This document shows, piece after piece, positions 23,939 to 33,108 of a stretch of 45,035 bases of DNA; positions within the stretch are counted from its first letter, which is position 1, and every line of letters begins with the position of its first letter. The notes beneath the pieces were generated by a model. It did not search any database, was not told the origin of the DNA, and saw only the letters and a list, made by a program, of their open reading frames with translations. Both the position numbers and the translations under genes were made by a program. The DNA comes from Pleomorphomonas sp. (GTDB taxonomy: Bacteria; Pseudomonadota; Alphaproteobacteria; Rhizobiales; Pleomorphomonadaceae), in contig JAUVXG010000015.1 of assembly GCA_030603685.1 (NCBI GenBank), positions 1 to 45,035 on the forward strand, given 5' to 3'.

Positions 23939-24853
23939 TCATTGCTCCCCGGCCCGCCGGCTCCCCGGTCCGAACTCCTCGATCACGGCGTCGACGAAGC
24001 TGCGAAGCTTGACGGTCGGCCTGCGACCGGCGGGGTAGAGGACGTGCATGGGCTTGGCCGGTCCTTCATAGTCCGGCAGCACGCGCACGAGGCGGCCGGC
24101 TGCGATCTCGCCGTTCAATATGCTCTCCGGCCCCAGCGTCACGCCAAAGCCCTCGACGGCGGCGTGCAGCAGGGCCTTCCAGTCGTTGCTGCGGAAGCGG
24201 CCGTTCGCCCTGACTTCCTCGGTCTTGCCCGCGCGCGAGAACAGCCATCGGCAGGGGATGCTGGGCGACCAATAGCCATAGGCGAGGCAATCGTGCCCTT
24301 CGAGGTCGACCGGCGTTTCCGGCGTGCCGCGTCGCTGAAGATAGGCGGGCGAGGCGCAGGCGATGAGCCGATAGGGCGCGAGCGGATGGACGACCAGCGC
24401 GTTGTCGTCGACCTCGCCAACGCGGATCATCACCTCGAATGCCTCTTCCAGCGGGTCGATGAACCGATCATTGAGCGTCAGGTCGACCCGCATGCCGGGG
24501 TAGCGGTCGAGATAGCGCGTGACGAAGGGGGCGAGGCTGAAGGCGCCGAAGGTCACCGGCGCGTTGACCCGCAGCACGCCCTCCGGCCGCGACCGCATGT
24601 CGAGCGCCAGCGTGTCGGCGGCTTCGGCTTCGGCCAGCACCAGCTTGCAACGATCATAATAGGCTCGTCCCACGTCGGTCAGGCTTTGCCGGCGCGTCGT
24701 GCGGTGAAGCAGGGTGGCGCCGAGGCGATCCTCCAGAAACACCACGTGCTTGGCCACCATCTGGGGCGACATGCCCATCGCCTCGGCGGCGGATGCGAAG
24801 GAGCCGAGATCGGAGGCCTTCACGAAGACCGCCATGCTGGTGAGCCGATCCAC
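23939..24853 (-). CDS. LysR-family transcriptional regulator
   Basis: A 304-residue LysR protein. The winged helix-turn-helix is at about 5-65 (AVFVKASDLGSFASAAEAMG, SPQMVAKHVVFLEDRLGATL), followed by a linker helix and a two-lobe effector domain. The SPQMVAKHV recognition helix marks the AaeR/DsdC-like LysR subclass common in proteobacteria. GTG 24853 was chosen because GAAGGGAT precedes it at good distance; ATG 24835 is the alternative. It is divergent from an NAD(P)-binding oxidoreductase with two palindromes between them, the usual LysR regulator-target pattern. Confidence 0.92.
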   Translation of the reverse strand: MDRLTSMAVFVKASDLGSFASAAEAMGMSPQMVAKHVVFLEDRLGATLLHRTTRRQSLTDVGRAYYDRCKLVLAEAEAADTLALDMRSRPEGVLRVNAPVTFGAFSLAPFVTRYLDRYPGMRVDLTLNDRFIDPLEEAFEVMIRVGEVDDNALVVHPLAPYRLIACASPAYLQRRGTPETPVDLEGHDCLAYGYWSPSIPCRWLFSRAGKTEEVRANGRFRSNDWKALLHAAVEGFGVTLGPESILNGEIAAGRLVRVLPDYEGPAKPMHVLYPAGRRPTVKLRSFVDAVIEEFGPGSRRAGEQ

Positions 24854-24881
24854 GATTGATCCCTTCTGGTGTTGAATGTAG

Positions 24882-24914
24882 GTGCGTAGCGCACATTTAT
24901 CGCCTTTTGGCGAT
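24882..24914. promoter_or_regulatory. Two palindromes in LysR/oxidoreductase intergenic region
   Basis: GTGCG-tag-CGCAC (24882-24894) and ATCGCC-TTTT-GGCGAT (24899-24914) are perfect inverted repeats only four bases apart in a 101-bp divergent promoter region. They are the best candidates for the LysR binding site(s). Confidence 0.55.
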
Positions 24915-24954
24915 CAATTAAACCTTCATGTGACGGGACACATGGAGAAGAGCA

Positions 24955-25599
24955 ATGAAGATTGGAATCATCGGCGCGGGCTTTGTCGGGCGCGCCATCG
25001 GCAAGCTGGCGGTCCAGGCGGGGCATCAGGTGATGCTCAGCAACTCCCGTGGGCCGGAGACGATGTTCAGCCTGCGCCACGCGGTGGGCGGTGAGGTCGG
25101 CACGGTGGACGAGGCGGTGGCCTTCGGCGACATCGTCGTGGTCGCCATACCCCTGTCGGCCTATCGCTCCGTGCCGGTCGAGCCGCTCGCAGGCAAGATC
25201 GTGATCGACACCAACAACTACTATCACGAGCGCGACGGACGGTTTCCCGAACTCGACGCGCGCGCGACGACGACCAGCGAACTGCTGGCCGGTCACCTGC
25301 CGAGATCGAAGATCGTCAAGGCGTTCAACGCCATCACCATGAAGGACCTGGAAAGCGACGGCCGGCCGGCGGGAGCATCCGAAAGACGCGCGCTGCCCGT
25401 GGCGGGCGACGACGCCGACGCCAAGGCGGTGGCCATCAAACTCTATGACGAGTTCGGCTTCGATGCGGTGGATGTCGGGCCGCTGTCCGAGGGATGGCGG
25501 TTCGAGCGGGGAACGCCGGCCTATTGCGTGCCGTTCGGCAGTGCGGAGCTTGCGAAGGTACTCGCGGCCACGACGCGCGACGGGCCGCTTTCGGCTTAA
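24955..25599 (+). CDS. NADPH-dependent F420 reductase-like dinucleotide-binding protein
   Basis: A 214-residue Rossmann protein. GIIGAGFVGRAIGKLAVQAG at residues 4-23 is the GxGxxG cofactor site, followed by MLSNSRGP, where Ser/Arg after the second strand favour NADP. Later motifs (IVVVAIPL, KIVIDTNNYY, KAFNAI) match the F420-dependent NADP oxidoreductase / FNO-like family. Many members in F420-free bacteria have other, unknown substrates. Divergent from a LysR regulator that probably controls it. ATG 24955 follows GGAGAAGAGCA. Confidence 0.85.
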   Translation: MKIGIIGAGFVGRAIGKLAVQAGHQVMLSNSRGPETMFSLRHAVGGEVGTVDEAVAFGDIVVVAIPLSAYRSVPVEPLAGKIVIDTNNYYHERDGRFPELDARATTTSELLAGHLPRSKIVKAFNAITMKDLESDGRPAGASERRALPVAGDDADAKAVAIKLYDEFGFDAVDVGPLSEGWRFERGTPAYCVPFGSAELAKVLAATTRDGPLSA

Positions 25600-25616
25600 G
25601 GTCACGCCATCCATAG

Positions 25617-25648
25617 AAAAGGCCCCGGAAGCCGAAGCTGCCGGGGCC
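25617..25648 (-). terminator. Intrinsic terminator of the porin gene
   Basis: GGCCCCGG (25621-25628) pairs with CCGGGGCC (25641-25648); inside, AGC and GCT add three pairs around a CGAA tetraloop. On the minus strand the stem is followed by TTTTC. It lies 27 bp after the porin stop. Confidence 0.85.
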
Positions 25649-25674
25649 ATTCCATTGTTCGACCTGAAGACAGA

Positions 25675-26280
25675 TCAGAACTTGTAGCCGATACCGACCT
25701 TGACGGCGTTGCCGTCGAGATCACCCTTGTCGCCGTTGTAGTCGCGGCTGTTGGTGTCGGTGTAGAGATACTCGGCACGAGCCGTGATGTTGGTGGTCAG
25801 AGCGGCTTCGATACCGGCGCCGACCTGATAACCGACATGGGTGCGGGTCTCGTCACCGGTGCTGTTCTTCATCTCGCCCTGGCCGACCAGGCCGCCGACG
25901 GCGCCGTAGACCAGGATGTTGTCGAAGGCATAGCCGGCGCGGCCGCGGACGGCACCGGTCCAGGTGGCCAGCGGGTCGGCGCCACCATAGGCGACTTCGG
26001 CTTCACCACCGACGACGACGTTGTTCGGCATCTGGTAGTTATAGCCGGCGAACACGCCGCCAACGGCAGCGTCACGATCCTTGCCGCCAGCCTCGGGCTG
26101 GTTGGCCCAAGTGTAGCCGACGTTGGCGCCGACATAGGCGCCGGTCCAGTCGAAGGCGGAGCTGGTCACCGGGGCGGCATAGGGAGCCTGGGGGATCGGC
26201 TCGTTGAGGTCGGCAGCGAAAACCGGAGCCGACAGGAGAAGGGCCGAACCGGCGACGGCGCCAAGAAGCAGCTTGCTCAT
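25675..26280 (-). CDS. Outer-membrane beta-barrel protein (Omp25/Omp31-like)
   Basis: A 201-residue outer-membrane protein. The signal peptide is about 1-22 (LLLGAVAGSALLLSAPVFAA). The mature part starts with a Pro-rich linker then FDWTGAYVGANVGYTW, the typical first strand of Hyphomicrobiales 8-strand barrels. It ends in KVGIGYKF with the C-terminal Phe needed for BAM assembly. ATG 26280 has AAGGAG eight bases upstream. A nested inverted repeat lies about 180 bp upstream and a strong terminator follows, so it is probably a highly expressed monocistronic gene. Confidence 0.93.
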   Translation of the reverse strand: MSKLLLGAVAGSALLLSAPVFAADLNEPIPQAPYAAPVTSSAFDWTGAYVGANVGYTWANQPEAGGKDRDAAVGGVFAGYNYQMPNNVVVGGEAEVAYGGADPLATWTGAVRGRAGYAFDNILVYGAVGGLVGQGEMKNSTGDETRTHVGYQVGAGIEAALTTNITARAEYLYTDTNSRDYNGDKGDLDGNAVKVGIGYKF

Positions 26281-26749
26281 TACTTTCACTCCTTACATCC
26301 GGTGCGGTGACACTGGGAGGACGTCCCGCACGCTTTCCATCAGGCCGTAAGCAATTGCTGCCCGGCTGTTCGATGGGTTGAAGATGATGACCAATTGAGG
26401 CGATGTCCATGCGAGAATTTGACGAAATCGGGGCAAGACGACGGCGCATTTTGGCTGATGTATTGATGCAACAGTATGGTTACTGATCTGAAACGGTGCA
26501 TCAATCGAACTTTAATACAAATGAATATTATCACGATTTCGCGATTAGCGGTCACATTCGATTAACCATAAATAGGGCATCTCCCAAGGGTGCGGGCGGG
26601 AGCGACGGGATGGACGTTTGGCGATTCGGAGCCGCTACGGCCCTCGCGGGGCCTGCCTCGGCTTTTCTGACGAGCCGATTTGTGGCAGACCGGAGGCAGT
26701 CGGATCGTCGGCCCCGCGCATGAGGTCGGGGCCGGACGGGGAGATCATC
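26281..26749. other. Intergenic region between porin gene and proC
   Basis: About 470 bp with no convincing gene. The part 26400-26580 is markedly AT-rich and holds the inverted repeat at 26462-26505; it probably carries the porin promoter and a long 5' leader. The part nearer proC is GC-rich; only the ribosome site GGGGAG just before 26750 is clear. Confidence 0.5.
26462..26505. promoter_or_regulatory. Nested inverted repeat upstream of porin gene
   Basis: ATTGATGCA (26462-26470) and TGCATCAAT (26497-26505) are perfect inverted copies 26 bp apart. Within them CAGTA-TGGT-TACTG (26472-26485) is a second perfect inverted repeat. It could be a paired operator or a structured leader. Confidence 0.55.
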
Positions 26750-27571
26750 ATGCCATTTTCGGAAATCGGTTCGCTCGTGCTTGTCGGTGCCGGCAAGATG
26801 GGTGGCGCCATGCTGCACGGCTGGCTCAAGAAGGGGATGAACCCCAAGTCGGTGTCGATCGTCGATCCGCACATCGGGTCCGAAGCCTTCTCGATGCTGA
26901 TCGAATACTCGGTCACGCATTACAAGGACGCCGCCGACATCTCCGAGCCGGCCGACGTGGTGATGCTCGCCGTCAAGCCGCAGCAGATGGGCGAGGCACT
27001 GCCGGCGCTGAAGCGCGTGGTGGGGCCGTCGACGCTGGTGGTGTCGATCGCCGCCGGCACGACGCTGGCCACCCTCGCGGCGGCGCTGGGCGACGGACCG
27101 ATCATCCGCGTCATGCCCAACACGCCGGCCCAGGTGGGGCAGGGCATGTCGGTGGCCGTCGGCAACGGCGCCGTCACCGAGGCGCATCGGCGCGTCGTGA
27201 CCAGCCTGCTCAACGCCGTCGGCAAGTCGGCGTGGATCGGCGACGAGGCGCTGATCGATGCGGTGACCGGCCTGTCGGGCAGCGGGCCCGCCTATGTCTT
27301 CCTGCTGGTCGAGGCGATGGCGGCGGCCGGCGAGAAGGCCGGCCTTGCGCCCGATCTCGCCATGCAACTTGCCCGGCAGACCGTCGTCGGCGCCGGCGCA
27401 CTGCTCGGCGGCGTGCCGACCGACGCCGCGACGCTCAGGAAGAACGTCACCTCGCCGGGCGGCACCACCGCCGCCGGATTGGCTGTGCTGATGGGCGAGG
27501 AAGGCTGGCAGCCGCTGGTCGACGCGGCCATCGCCGCCGCCACCCATCGCTCGCGCGAACTGGCGGGCTGA
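26750..27571 (+). CDS. proC: Pyrroline-5-carboxylate reductase
   Basis: A 273-residue ProC that makes L-proline from pyrroline-5-carboxylate with NAD(P)H, the last step of proline synthesis. The Rossmann site VLVGAGKMGGAMLHGWL is at residues 10-26. The family signature in the dimer domain is intact: SGSGPAYVFLLVEAMAAAGEKAG near 180-200 and a late VTSPGGTTAAGL near 235. ATG 26750 follows GGGGAGATCATC. The csaA-like gene begins three bases after its stop, so they share a transcript. Confidence 0.94.
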   Translation: MPFSEIGSLVLVGAGKMGGAMLHGWLKKGMNPKSVSIVDPHIGSEAFSMLIEYSVTHYKDAADISEPADVVMLAVKPQQMGEALPALKRVVGPSTLVVSIAAGTTLATLAAALGDGPIIRVMPNTPAQVGQGMSVAVGNGAVTEAHRRVVTSLLNAVGKSAWIGDEALIDAVTGLSGSGPAYVFLLVEAMAAAGEKAGLAPDLAMQLARQTVVGAGALLGGVPTDAATLRKNVTSPGGTTAAGLAVLMGEEGWQPLVDAAIAAATHRSRELAG

Positions 27572-27574
27572 GCG

Positions 27575-27916
27575 GTGAGCGACCTGATCGGCTACGACGA
27601 CTTCCTGAAAGTCGACATCCGCGTCGGCCGCATCATCGCGGCCGAGGTGTTCAAGGAGGCGCGGCGGCCGGCCTACAAGCTCCGCATCGACTTCGGGCCG
27701 GAGATCGGCGAGCGGCGCTCGTCGGCGCAGATCACCGAGAACTACAAGGTCGAGGACCTCGTGGGGCGGCTGGTGCTGGGCGTCGTCAACTTCCCGCCCA
27801 AGCAAATCGGGCCGATGCGCTCGGAGGTGCTGACGCTGGGCGTTCCCGACGCCGCCGGGCATGTGGTGCTGGTGGCGCCGGACAAGGACGCCGTGGTCGG
27901 CGGCCGTCTCTACTAA
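27575..27916 (+). CDS. csaA: CsaA-type tRNA-binding protein
   Basis: A 113-residue single OB-fold protein of the CsaA family. DFLKVDIRVGRIIAAEVF near residues 9-26 and YKLRIDFGPEIGERRSSAQIT near 38-58 are the family blocks; the C-terminus has EVLTLGVPDA and a closing GGRLY. CsaA proteins are dimers that bind tRNA and have been linked to chaperone-like export activity. The start is GTG 27575, fixed by conservation of the N-terminus. Confidence 0.9.
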   Translation: MSDLIGYDDFLKVDIRVGRIIAAEVFKEARRPAYKLRIDFGPEIGERRSSAQITENYKVEDLVGRLVLGVVNFPPKQIGPMRSEVLTLGVPDAAGHVVLVAPDKDAVVGGRLY

Positions 27917-27990
27917 AGGCATTGTGGACACTCTCGCGCATCGGAGGTACTTCGCGCGGACTTTGAATCAATTCAAATTTGAGGTTCTCA

Positions 27991-28737
27991 GTGGACATCC
28001 CTCGAATATTCAACATCACCGAAAGCGCCCATCGCATCCATAATCCGATGACGGCCGACAAGCTCGCCACGCTCGGCGCGGCGCTGCGCCTGGAGCCGGG
28101 CGCGCGCGTGCTCGACCTCGGCAGCGGCTCGGGCGAGATGCTCTGCACCTGGGCGCGCGATCATGGCGTCTTCGGCACCGGCGTCGATCTGAGCCGGCTG
28201 TTCACCGAGCAGGCGAAGCGCCGGGCCGCGGAACTCGGCGTTGCCGACAAGGTCACGTTCATCCATGGCGACGCCGCCGGCCATGTCTCTGACGAGAAGG
28301 TCGACGTGGCGGCCTGCGTCGGCGCCACATGGATCGCTGGTGGCGTCGGCGGCTGCATCGAACTCCTGTCGCAAAGCCTCCGTCCCGGCGGCATCATCCT
28401 GATCGGCGAGCCCTACTGGCGGACGCTGCCTGCGACGGATGCGGTCGCCAAGGGCTGTCTTGCCCACTCGGTCTCTGACTTCCTCGTACTGCCGGAGCTC
28501 GTGGCGTCCTTCGGCGCTCTCGGCTGCGATGTCGTCGAAATGGTCCTGGCCGACCAGGACGGTTGGGACCGCTACGAGGCGGCCAAATGGCTGACCATGC
28601 GCCGCTGGCTCGACGCCAACCCGGACGACGAACTGGCGGGCGAGATGCGCGCCAAGCTCACCTCGGAGCCCGAGCGCTACGCCGCCTACACTCGAGAGTA
28701 TCTGGGGTGGGGCGTGTTCGCGCTGATGAAGCGCTGA
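27991..28737 (+). CDS. Class I SAM-dependent methyltransferase
   Basis: A 248-residue methyltransferase. Motif I is VLDLGSGSGEMLCTWA near residue 38; post-I acidic GTGVDLSRLF near 63; VTFIHGDAAG near 88. The remaining part (GGIILIGEPYWR, WLTMRRWLDANPDDE) fits a small-molecule methyltransferase. Substrate unknown. GTG 27991 was chosen because GAGG lies seven bases before it; TTG 27979 is the alternative. It converges on the ABC ATPase gene. Confidence 0.85.
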   Translation: MDIPRIFNITESAHRIHNPMTADKLATLGAALRLEPGARVLDLGSGSGEMLCTWARDHGVFGTGVDLSRLFTEQAKRRAAELGVADKVTFIHGDAAGHVSDEKVDVAACVGATWIAGGVGGCIELLSQSLRPGGIILIGEPYWRTLPATDAVAKGCLAHSVSDFLVLPELVASFGALGCDVVEMVLADQDGWDRYEAAKWLTMRRWLDANPDDELAGEMRAKLTSEPERYAAYTREYLGWGVFALMKR

Positions 28738-28767
28738 CGGGAGGCTCGCGGCCCCTCGTCCTCTCTC

Positions 28768-30459
28768 TCAGCCCGCCATCGCCAGGCGTCGTCGGGACGG
28801 ATCGGGGATCGGAACGGCGTCGATCAGGCGTCGGGTGTAGTCCTGCCCGGGGTTTTCGAAGACGGCGCGGCGCGGGCCGTGTTCGACGATCCTGCCGCCG
28901 TTCATCACCGCGACGTCGTGCGACATGCGCTCGATGACCGCCATGTCGTGCGAGATGAACAGATAGGCCAGCCCCTCCGTCTCCTGAAGCTCCAGCATCA
29001 GATCGAGCACTTTGGCGCGAACCGACACGTCGAGCGCGGCGACGCTCTCGTCGGCGACGATCAGCTTGGGCTTTAGCGACAACGCACGGGCGATGCAGAT
29101 GCGCTGGCGCTGGCCGCCGGAAAACTCGTGCGGATAGCGGCTGGCCACATCCGGCGTCAGGCCGACGCGGCGCAACAGCTCCGCGACCCGGTCGGCGCGA
29201 TCGGACCTGTCGCCAATACCGTGGATCGCCATGGGCTCGGCAATGGCGGCGCCGACGGTCATGCGGCTGTCGAGCGAGGCATAGGGGTCCTGAAAGATCA
29301 TCTGGGCGAGGCGGCGAACCGGCCGCATCGCCTTGACCGAGAAGTCCATCAGCTCTTCGCCGCCGATGGCGACATAGCCTTCGTAGGGGATCAGGCCGAG
29401 CACGGCCTTGCCGGTGGTCGATTTGCCCGAGCCACTCTCGCCGACGAGGCCGAGCGTCCGCCCGGCCCTGAGCTCGAAGGAGACGCCGTCGACCGCGAGC
29501 TGGCCCGGCTTGCGACCGAACAGGCTGGCGCGGGCGCCGTAGGTGACCTTGAGATTGTTGACGGCGAGGACCGGTTCAAGCGACTTATCGGCTCGCGGCG
29601 CCGCCATCGCTTCCGCCGTGACAGCCGGCGGCCCATCGGTGCCGGCGCGGGCGCCGATGCGGGGGACGGCGGCGATCAGCTCGCGCGTGTAGGTCTGGGT
29701 CGGCTGTTCGAAAATGTCGACCGCCGAGCCGATCTCGACGAGGCGCCCATCCTTCATGACCGCGACCCGATCGGCCATCTCGGCGACGACGCCCATGTCG
29801 TGGGTGATCAGGATGGTGGACGTGCCGAACTCGCCCTTCAATTCTCGCATCAGCTTCAGGATCTGCGCCTGCACCGTAACGTCGAGAGCGGTGGTGGGTT
29901 CGTCGGCGATCAGCACCTTGGGCCGGCAGGACAGCGCCATGGCGATCATCACCCGCTGGCGCATGCCGCCCGAAAGCTCGTGCGGATACTGACCGAGGCG
30001 CCTTGCCGGTTCGGTGATCTGCACCGCATCCAGCATGCGCAGCGCCTGGGCGCGGGCGGAAGCTTCGTTGCCACCCTGGTGGATCAGAATTGGCTCCAGA
30101 AGCTGCTTGCCGATGGTCATCACCGGGTTGAGCGATGTCATCGGTTCCTGGAAGATCATGGCGATGTCGCGGCCACGCACCTCCCGCATGGTCCGCTCGC
30201 CGAGGGTGGTGAGGTCACGCTCCTCAAGCTTGATCGAGCCGGAGACGATGCGCAGCGAGGCGCGCGGCAGAAGCCGCATCACGGACAGCGACGTGACCGA
30301 CTTGCCGGAGCCGCTTTCGCCGGCCAGGCAGAGCGTCTCTCCCGCCGCCAGCTCGAAGCTCACGGCGTCGAGCACGCGCTTTGCCCCGCGATCGGTCAAC
30401 GCGTCGACGGTCAGCCCGTCGACGCTGAGAACCGGGGCTGCCCTGAAGTCTCCGCTCAT
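28768..30459 (-). CDS. Fused double ATP-binding protein of a peptide/nickel-type ABC importer
   Basis: A 563-residue fusion of two ABC ATPases (DppD-like and DppF-like). Each half is complete: half one has Walker A GESGSGKS, signature ELSGGMRQR and Walker [13 protein letters not shown]; half two has [30 protein letters not shown] and [12 protein letters not shown]. In half two the Walker B end is DESVAALD rather than the common DEPVSALD, the catalytic Glu being kept. It energises the two permeases encoded upstream. It is the last gene of the amiC operon, five bases after the acetamidase stop. An in-frame GTG at 30468 overlaps that stop (GTGA) and could be the real start. Confidence 0.93.
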   Translation of the reverse strand: MSGDFRAAPVLSVDGLTVDALTDRGAKRVLDAVSFELAAGETLCLAGESGSGKSVTSLSVMRLLPRASLRIVSGSIKLEERDLTTLGERTMREVRGRDIAMIFQEPMTSLNPVMTIGKQLLEPILIHQGGNEASARAQALRMLDAVQITEPARRLGQYPHELSGGMRQRVMIAMALSCRPKVLIADEPTTALDVTVQAQILKLMRELKGEFGTSTILITHDMGVVAEMADRVAVMKDGRLVEIGSAVDIFEQPTQTYTRELIAAVPRIGARAGTDGPPAVTAEAMAAPRADKSLEPVLAVNNLKVTYGARASLFGRKPGQLAVDGVSFELRAGRTLGLVGESGSGKSTTGKAVLGLIPYEGYVAIGGEELMDFSVKAMRPVRRLAQMIFQDPYASLDSRMTVGAAIAEPMAIHGIGDRSDRADRVAELLRRVGLTPDVASRYPHEFSGGQRQRICIARALSLKPKLIVADESVAALDVSVRAKVLDLMLELQETEGLAYLFISHDMAVIERMSHDVAVMNGGRIVEHGPRRAVFENPGQDYTRRLIDAVPIPDPSRRRLAMAG

Positions 30460-30464
30460 ATCGG

Positions 30465-31409
30465 TCACTGGAGCACGATCCTTGGGAAATAGAAGCTCAC
30501 CACCACGTTCGGCATGTCGACGATCTCGGAAATGCGCAGATCGCCGGCCACTGAACAGAGCATGTAGGCGTCGGCCGGATTGTAGCCGTGCTCGGCGGCG
30601 AGAAGATCGATCATCCGGCTGAGCGCCTCGCGCGACGCGGTCAGCAGGTCGGGACCGACACCGGTGGTCACCTCGTAGCCGGCGGCGTCGAGATGGCGCG
30701 TCACAGGTCCCGGCGTGGTGAAGCGGGGGCTTTCGAGCGCCTGTCCCTTGAGAATGCTGAGCGTCAGCGTGACGTTCATGGCGCTTTCGATGGCGGTGCC
30801 GCAGACCTCGCCGTCGCCTTGGGCGGCGTGCGTGTCGCCGACCGAAAACAGGGCGCCCTCGACCTCGACCGGCAGATAGAGCGTAACGCCCGAGGAGAGA
30901 TCGCGGATGTCGAGATTGCCGCCGACGCGGCGTGGCGGAACGACCGAATGGACGCCCGGCTCGGCCGGGGCGACGCCGATGGTGCCGGCGAACGGCTTGA
31001 GCGGTACGCGGCCGCCGGGACCGAACAGCGAAGGCGCCATCGTGCCGGGCTCGTATGTCCAGACGTGCAGCGCCGGATCGGTGAACTGGTCGGCCAGGAG
31101 GCCGAAGCCGGGGATCACCGCCGTCCAGCCGATGCCCGAGGGAACGAACTCGCGAATCTCGACCTTCAGCACGTCGCCGGGTTCGGCGCCTTCCACATAG
31201 ATCGGACCGGTGACCGGGTTGACCTTGGCAAAGTCGAGGTTGACCACGTCGGCCACCGTCGAGCCCGTGCCGAGCTGACCGCCGGAACTGTCGAGACATT
31301 CGAAATGGATGGTCGAGCCGGATTTCGCCACGGCGGCAGGCGCGAAGTCGCGGCTCCAGCCATAATGATGATCGCGGCGATGGATGGTGTAGTCGCAGGC
31401 AACGCACAT
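30465..31409 (-). CDS. Acetamidase/formamidase family protein
   Basis: A 314-residue member of the FmdA/AmdA family, which hydrolyse formamide, acetamide or related short amides to the acid and ammonia. It starts with HHYGWSRDFAPA, then DSSGGQLGTGST near residue 40, PVTGPIYVEGAEPGDVLKV near 68-86 and the conserved GDTHAAQGDGEVCGTAIE near 190. No signal peptide, so it acts in the cytoplasm. ATG 31409 has GGGAG eight bases upstream. Lying between the substrate-binding protein and the ATPase of an importer, it should act on what that importer brings in. Confidence 0.92.
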   Translation of the reverse strand: MCVACDYTIHRRDHHYGWSRDFAPAAVAKSGSTIHFECLDSSGGQLGTGSTVADVVNLDFAKVNPVTGPIYVEGAEPGDVLKVEIREFVPSGIGWTAVIPGFGLLADQFTDPALHVWTYEPGTMAPSLFGPGGRVPLKPFAGTIGVAPAEPGVHSVVPPRRVGGNLDIRDLSSGVTLYLPVEVEGALFSVGDTHAAQGDGEVCGTAIESAMNVTLTLSILKGQALESPRFTTPGPVTRHLDAAGYEVTTGVGPDLLTASREALSRMIDLLAAEHGYNPADAYMLCSVAGDLRISEIVDMPNVVVSFYFPRIVLQ

Positions 31410-31491
31410 GGCGATTTCTCCCTGTCGCCAGTTGGCGGGGGGGAAGACAAGCCTCCCCCCGCGCTGGCGCGGACTTGCGGTCAAGTCCTTG

Positions 31492-33108
31492 TTATTGCTT
31501 CACATAGATGGCGTCGTAGTTGATGACCCGCGTCGGGTCGATGTAGATGTTGCCCGGTCCGCCCATGCGCTTGGACTTGGCGACGACGCGGCGCTCGTTG
31601 AACACCGGGATCCACGGCGCGTCGGCCATCAGGTCGGTGAACACCGAACCCCAGAGCTTGGCGCGCTCGTCCTTCTTGGCCGGATCGGACATCGAGTCGG
31701 CCGCGATGGCGCGGGCGTCGAGATCCTTGTTGCAGTACCAGGACCAGTTCCAGCCGCCCTGAACGGCGCCGGCGCAGCCCAGGATCGGACCGTAGAAGTT
31801 CGAGGGATCGGGGAAGTCGGCGATCCAGGCCATGCCGCCCGACCAGATCATCGGCGCCTCGCCCTCGGTTCCACCGGCGGCGATGACGTTGGCGTTGGCC
31901 AGCGCCTTGATCTCGGCCTTGACGCCGATGGCGGCGAAATCCTGCTGCAGCGCTTGGGCGATGCGCGGGTTGGGATCGGTCGAGGAGGCGTAGAGCGCCG
32001 TGGTGAAGCCGTCCGGATAGCCGGCTTCGGCGAGCAGCGCCTTGGCCTTCTCGATGTCGTAGGCGTAGCCCTTGTAGTCCTTGTCGTAGCCGGGCATCAG
32101 TGGCGGCAGCGGCTGGTTGGCCGGCGTGGCTCTGCCGTTGACGATGCGGGTGATGCGCTCCTTGTTGACGGCCATGTTGAGGGCCTGGCGTACCTTGACG
32201 TCGTCGAGCGGCTTGACGCGGGTGTTGAGGGCGACGTAGCCGGTCTGCAACTGCTCGCCGTCGACGATGATGTCGGCGGCATCCGGGCCGTTCTTGATCT
32301 CGAGGAACTTGGCCGGCGGAATGCCGTCACCGGCGATGTCCACCTCGCCCTGCTGCAGGCGCAGCAGCGCCACCAGCGGCTCCTGGCCGACCTCGACGGT
32401 GAAGCCGTCGATCTTCGGCGTGTCGGCAACGTAGAAGTTCGGGTTCTTCTCGAACACCAGCTTCTGGCCGATCACCCAGTCCTTCAGCACGAAGGCGCCG
32501 GAGCCGACCGGCTTCTTGCCAAAGTCCTGGCCTTCCGCCTCGACCACTTCCTTGGGCACCACCGACGCGAAGTTGATGGCGAGGACGTGCAGGAAGGTGG
32601 CGTCGGGACGGCTGAGCTTGAAGATCACCGTCTGGTCGTCGGGAGTCTCGATGCCGGAGAGCCCCTCGGCCTTGCCGCCCGACATGTCGTCGAAGCCGGA
32701 GATGGCGCCGAAGAAGCCGGCGCCGGGGCCTTGCGTCTTGGGATTGACGGCGCGCTCGATGGAGTACTTGACGTCGGAGGCCACCACTTCGCGACCGTTG
32801 GAGAACTTCACGCCCTTGCGGAGCTTGAAGGTATAGGTCAGGCCGTCCGGCGAGATTTCGAAGCTCTCGGCCAGCGACGGCACCAGGTCGGCCGTTCCGG
32901 GCGTGTACTCCATCAGGCGGGAGAACAGGCTCTTGATCATCGACCAGTTCTGCCAGTCGTAGCCGATGGCCGGGTCGAGGGTGGCGATGTCGTCCTTGTA
33001 GGTGACGACGATGGTGGCGCCCTTGACGGGCGTCTCGTCGGCCAGCGCGGCGAGCGGCGTCAGCGCCATCAGTCCTGCGATCGCGGTTCTGTGCAGCCAG
33101 TGTGTCAT
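31492..33108 (-). CDS. ABC transporter substrate-binding protein, family 5 (peptide/nickel type)
   Basis: A 538-residue periplasmic protein. Residues 1-23 are a signal peptide (GLMALTPLAALA). The mature part has the family 5 layout: TLDPAIGYDWQNWSMIKSLF, the signature LVPSLAESFEISPDGLTYTFKLRKGVKFSNG near 78-108, and a long C-terminal lobe ending in VINYDAIYVKQ. Members bind peptides, heme, nickel or other solutes; the neighbours suggest an amide-bearing solute. ATG 33108 has GGGGAAC upstream. A GC-rich structured spacer separates it from the permease gene. Confidence 0.93.
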   Translation of the reverse strand: MTHWLHRTAIAGLMALTPLAALADETPVKGATIVVTYKDDIATLDPAIGYDWQNWSMIKSLFSRLMEYTPGTADLVPSLAESFEISPDGLTYTFKLRKGVKFSNGREVVASDVKYSIERAVNPKTQGPGAGFFGAISGFDDMSGGKAEGLSGIETPDDQTVIFKLSRPDATFLHVLAINFASVVPKEVVEAEGQDFGKKPVGSGAFVLKDWVIGQKLVFEKNPNFYVADTPKIDGFTVEVGQEPLVALLRLQQGEVDIAGDGIPPAKFLEIKNGPDAADIIVDGEQLQTGYVALNTRVKPLDDVKVRQALNMAVNKERITRIVNGRATPANQPLPPLMPGYDKDYKGYAYDIEKAKALLAEAGYPDGFTTALYASSTDPNPRIAQALQQDFAAIGVKAEIKALANANVIAAGGTEGEAPMIWSGGMAWIADFPDPSNFYGPILGCAGAVQGGWNWSWYCNKDLDARAIAADSMSDPAKKDERAKLWGSVFTDLMADAPWIPVFNERRVVAKSKRMGGPGNIYIDPTRVINYDAIYVKQ

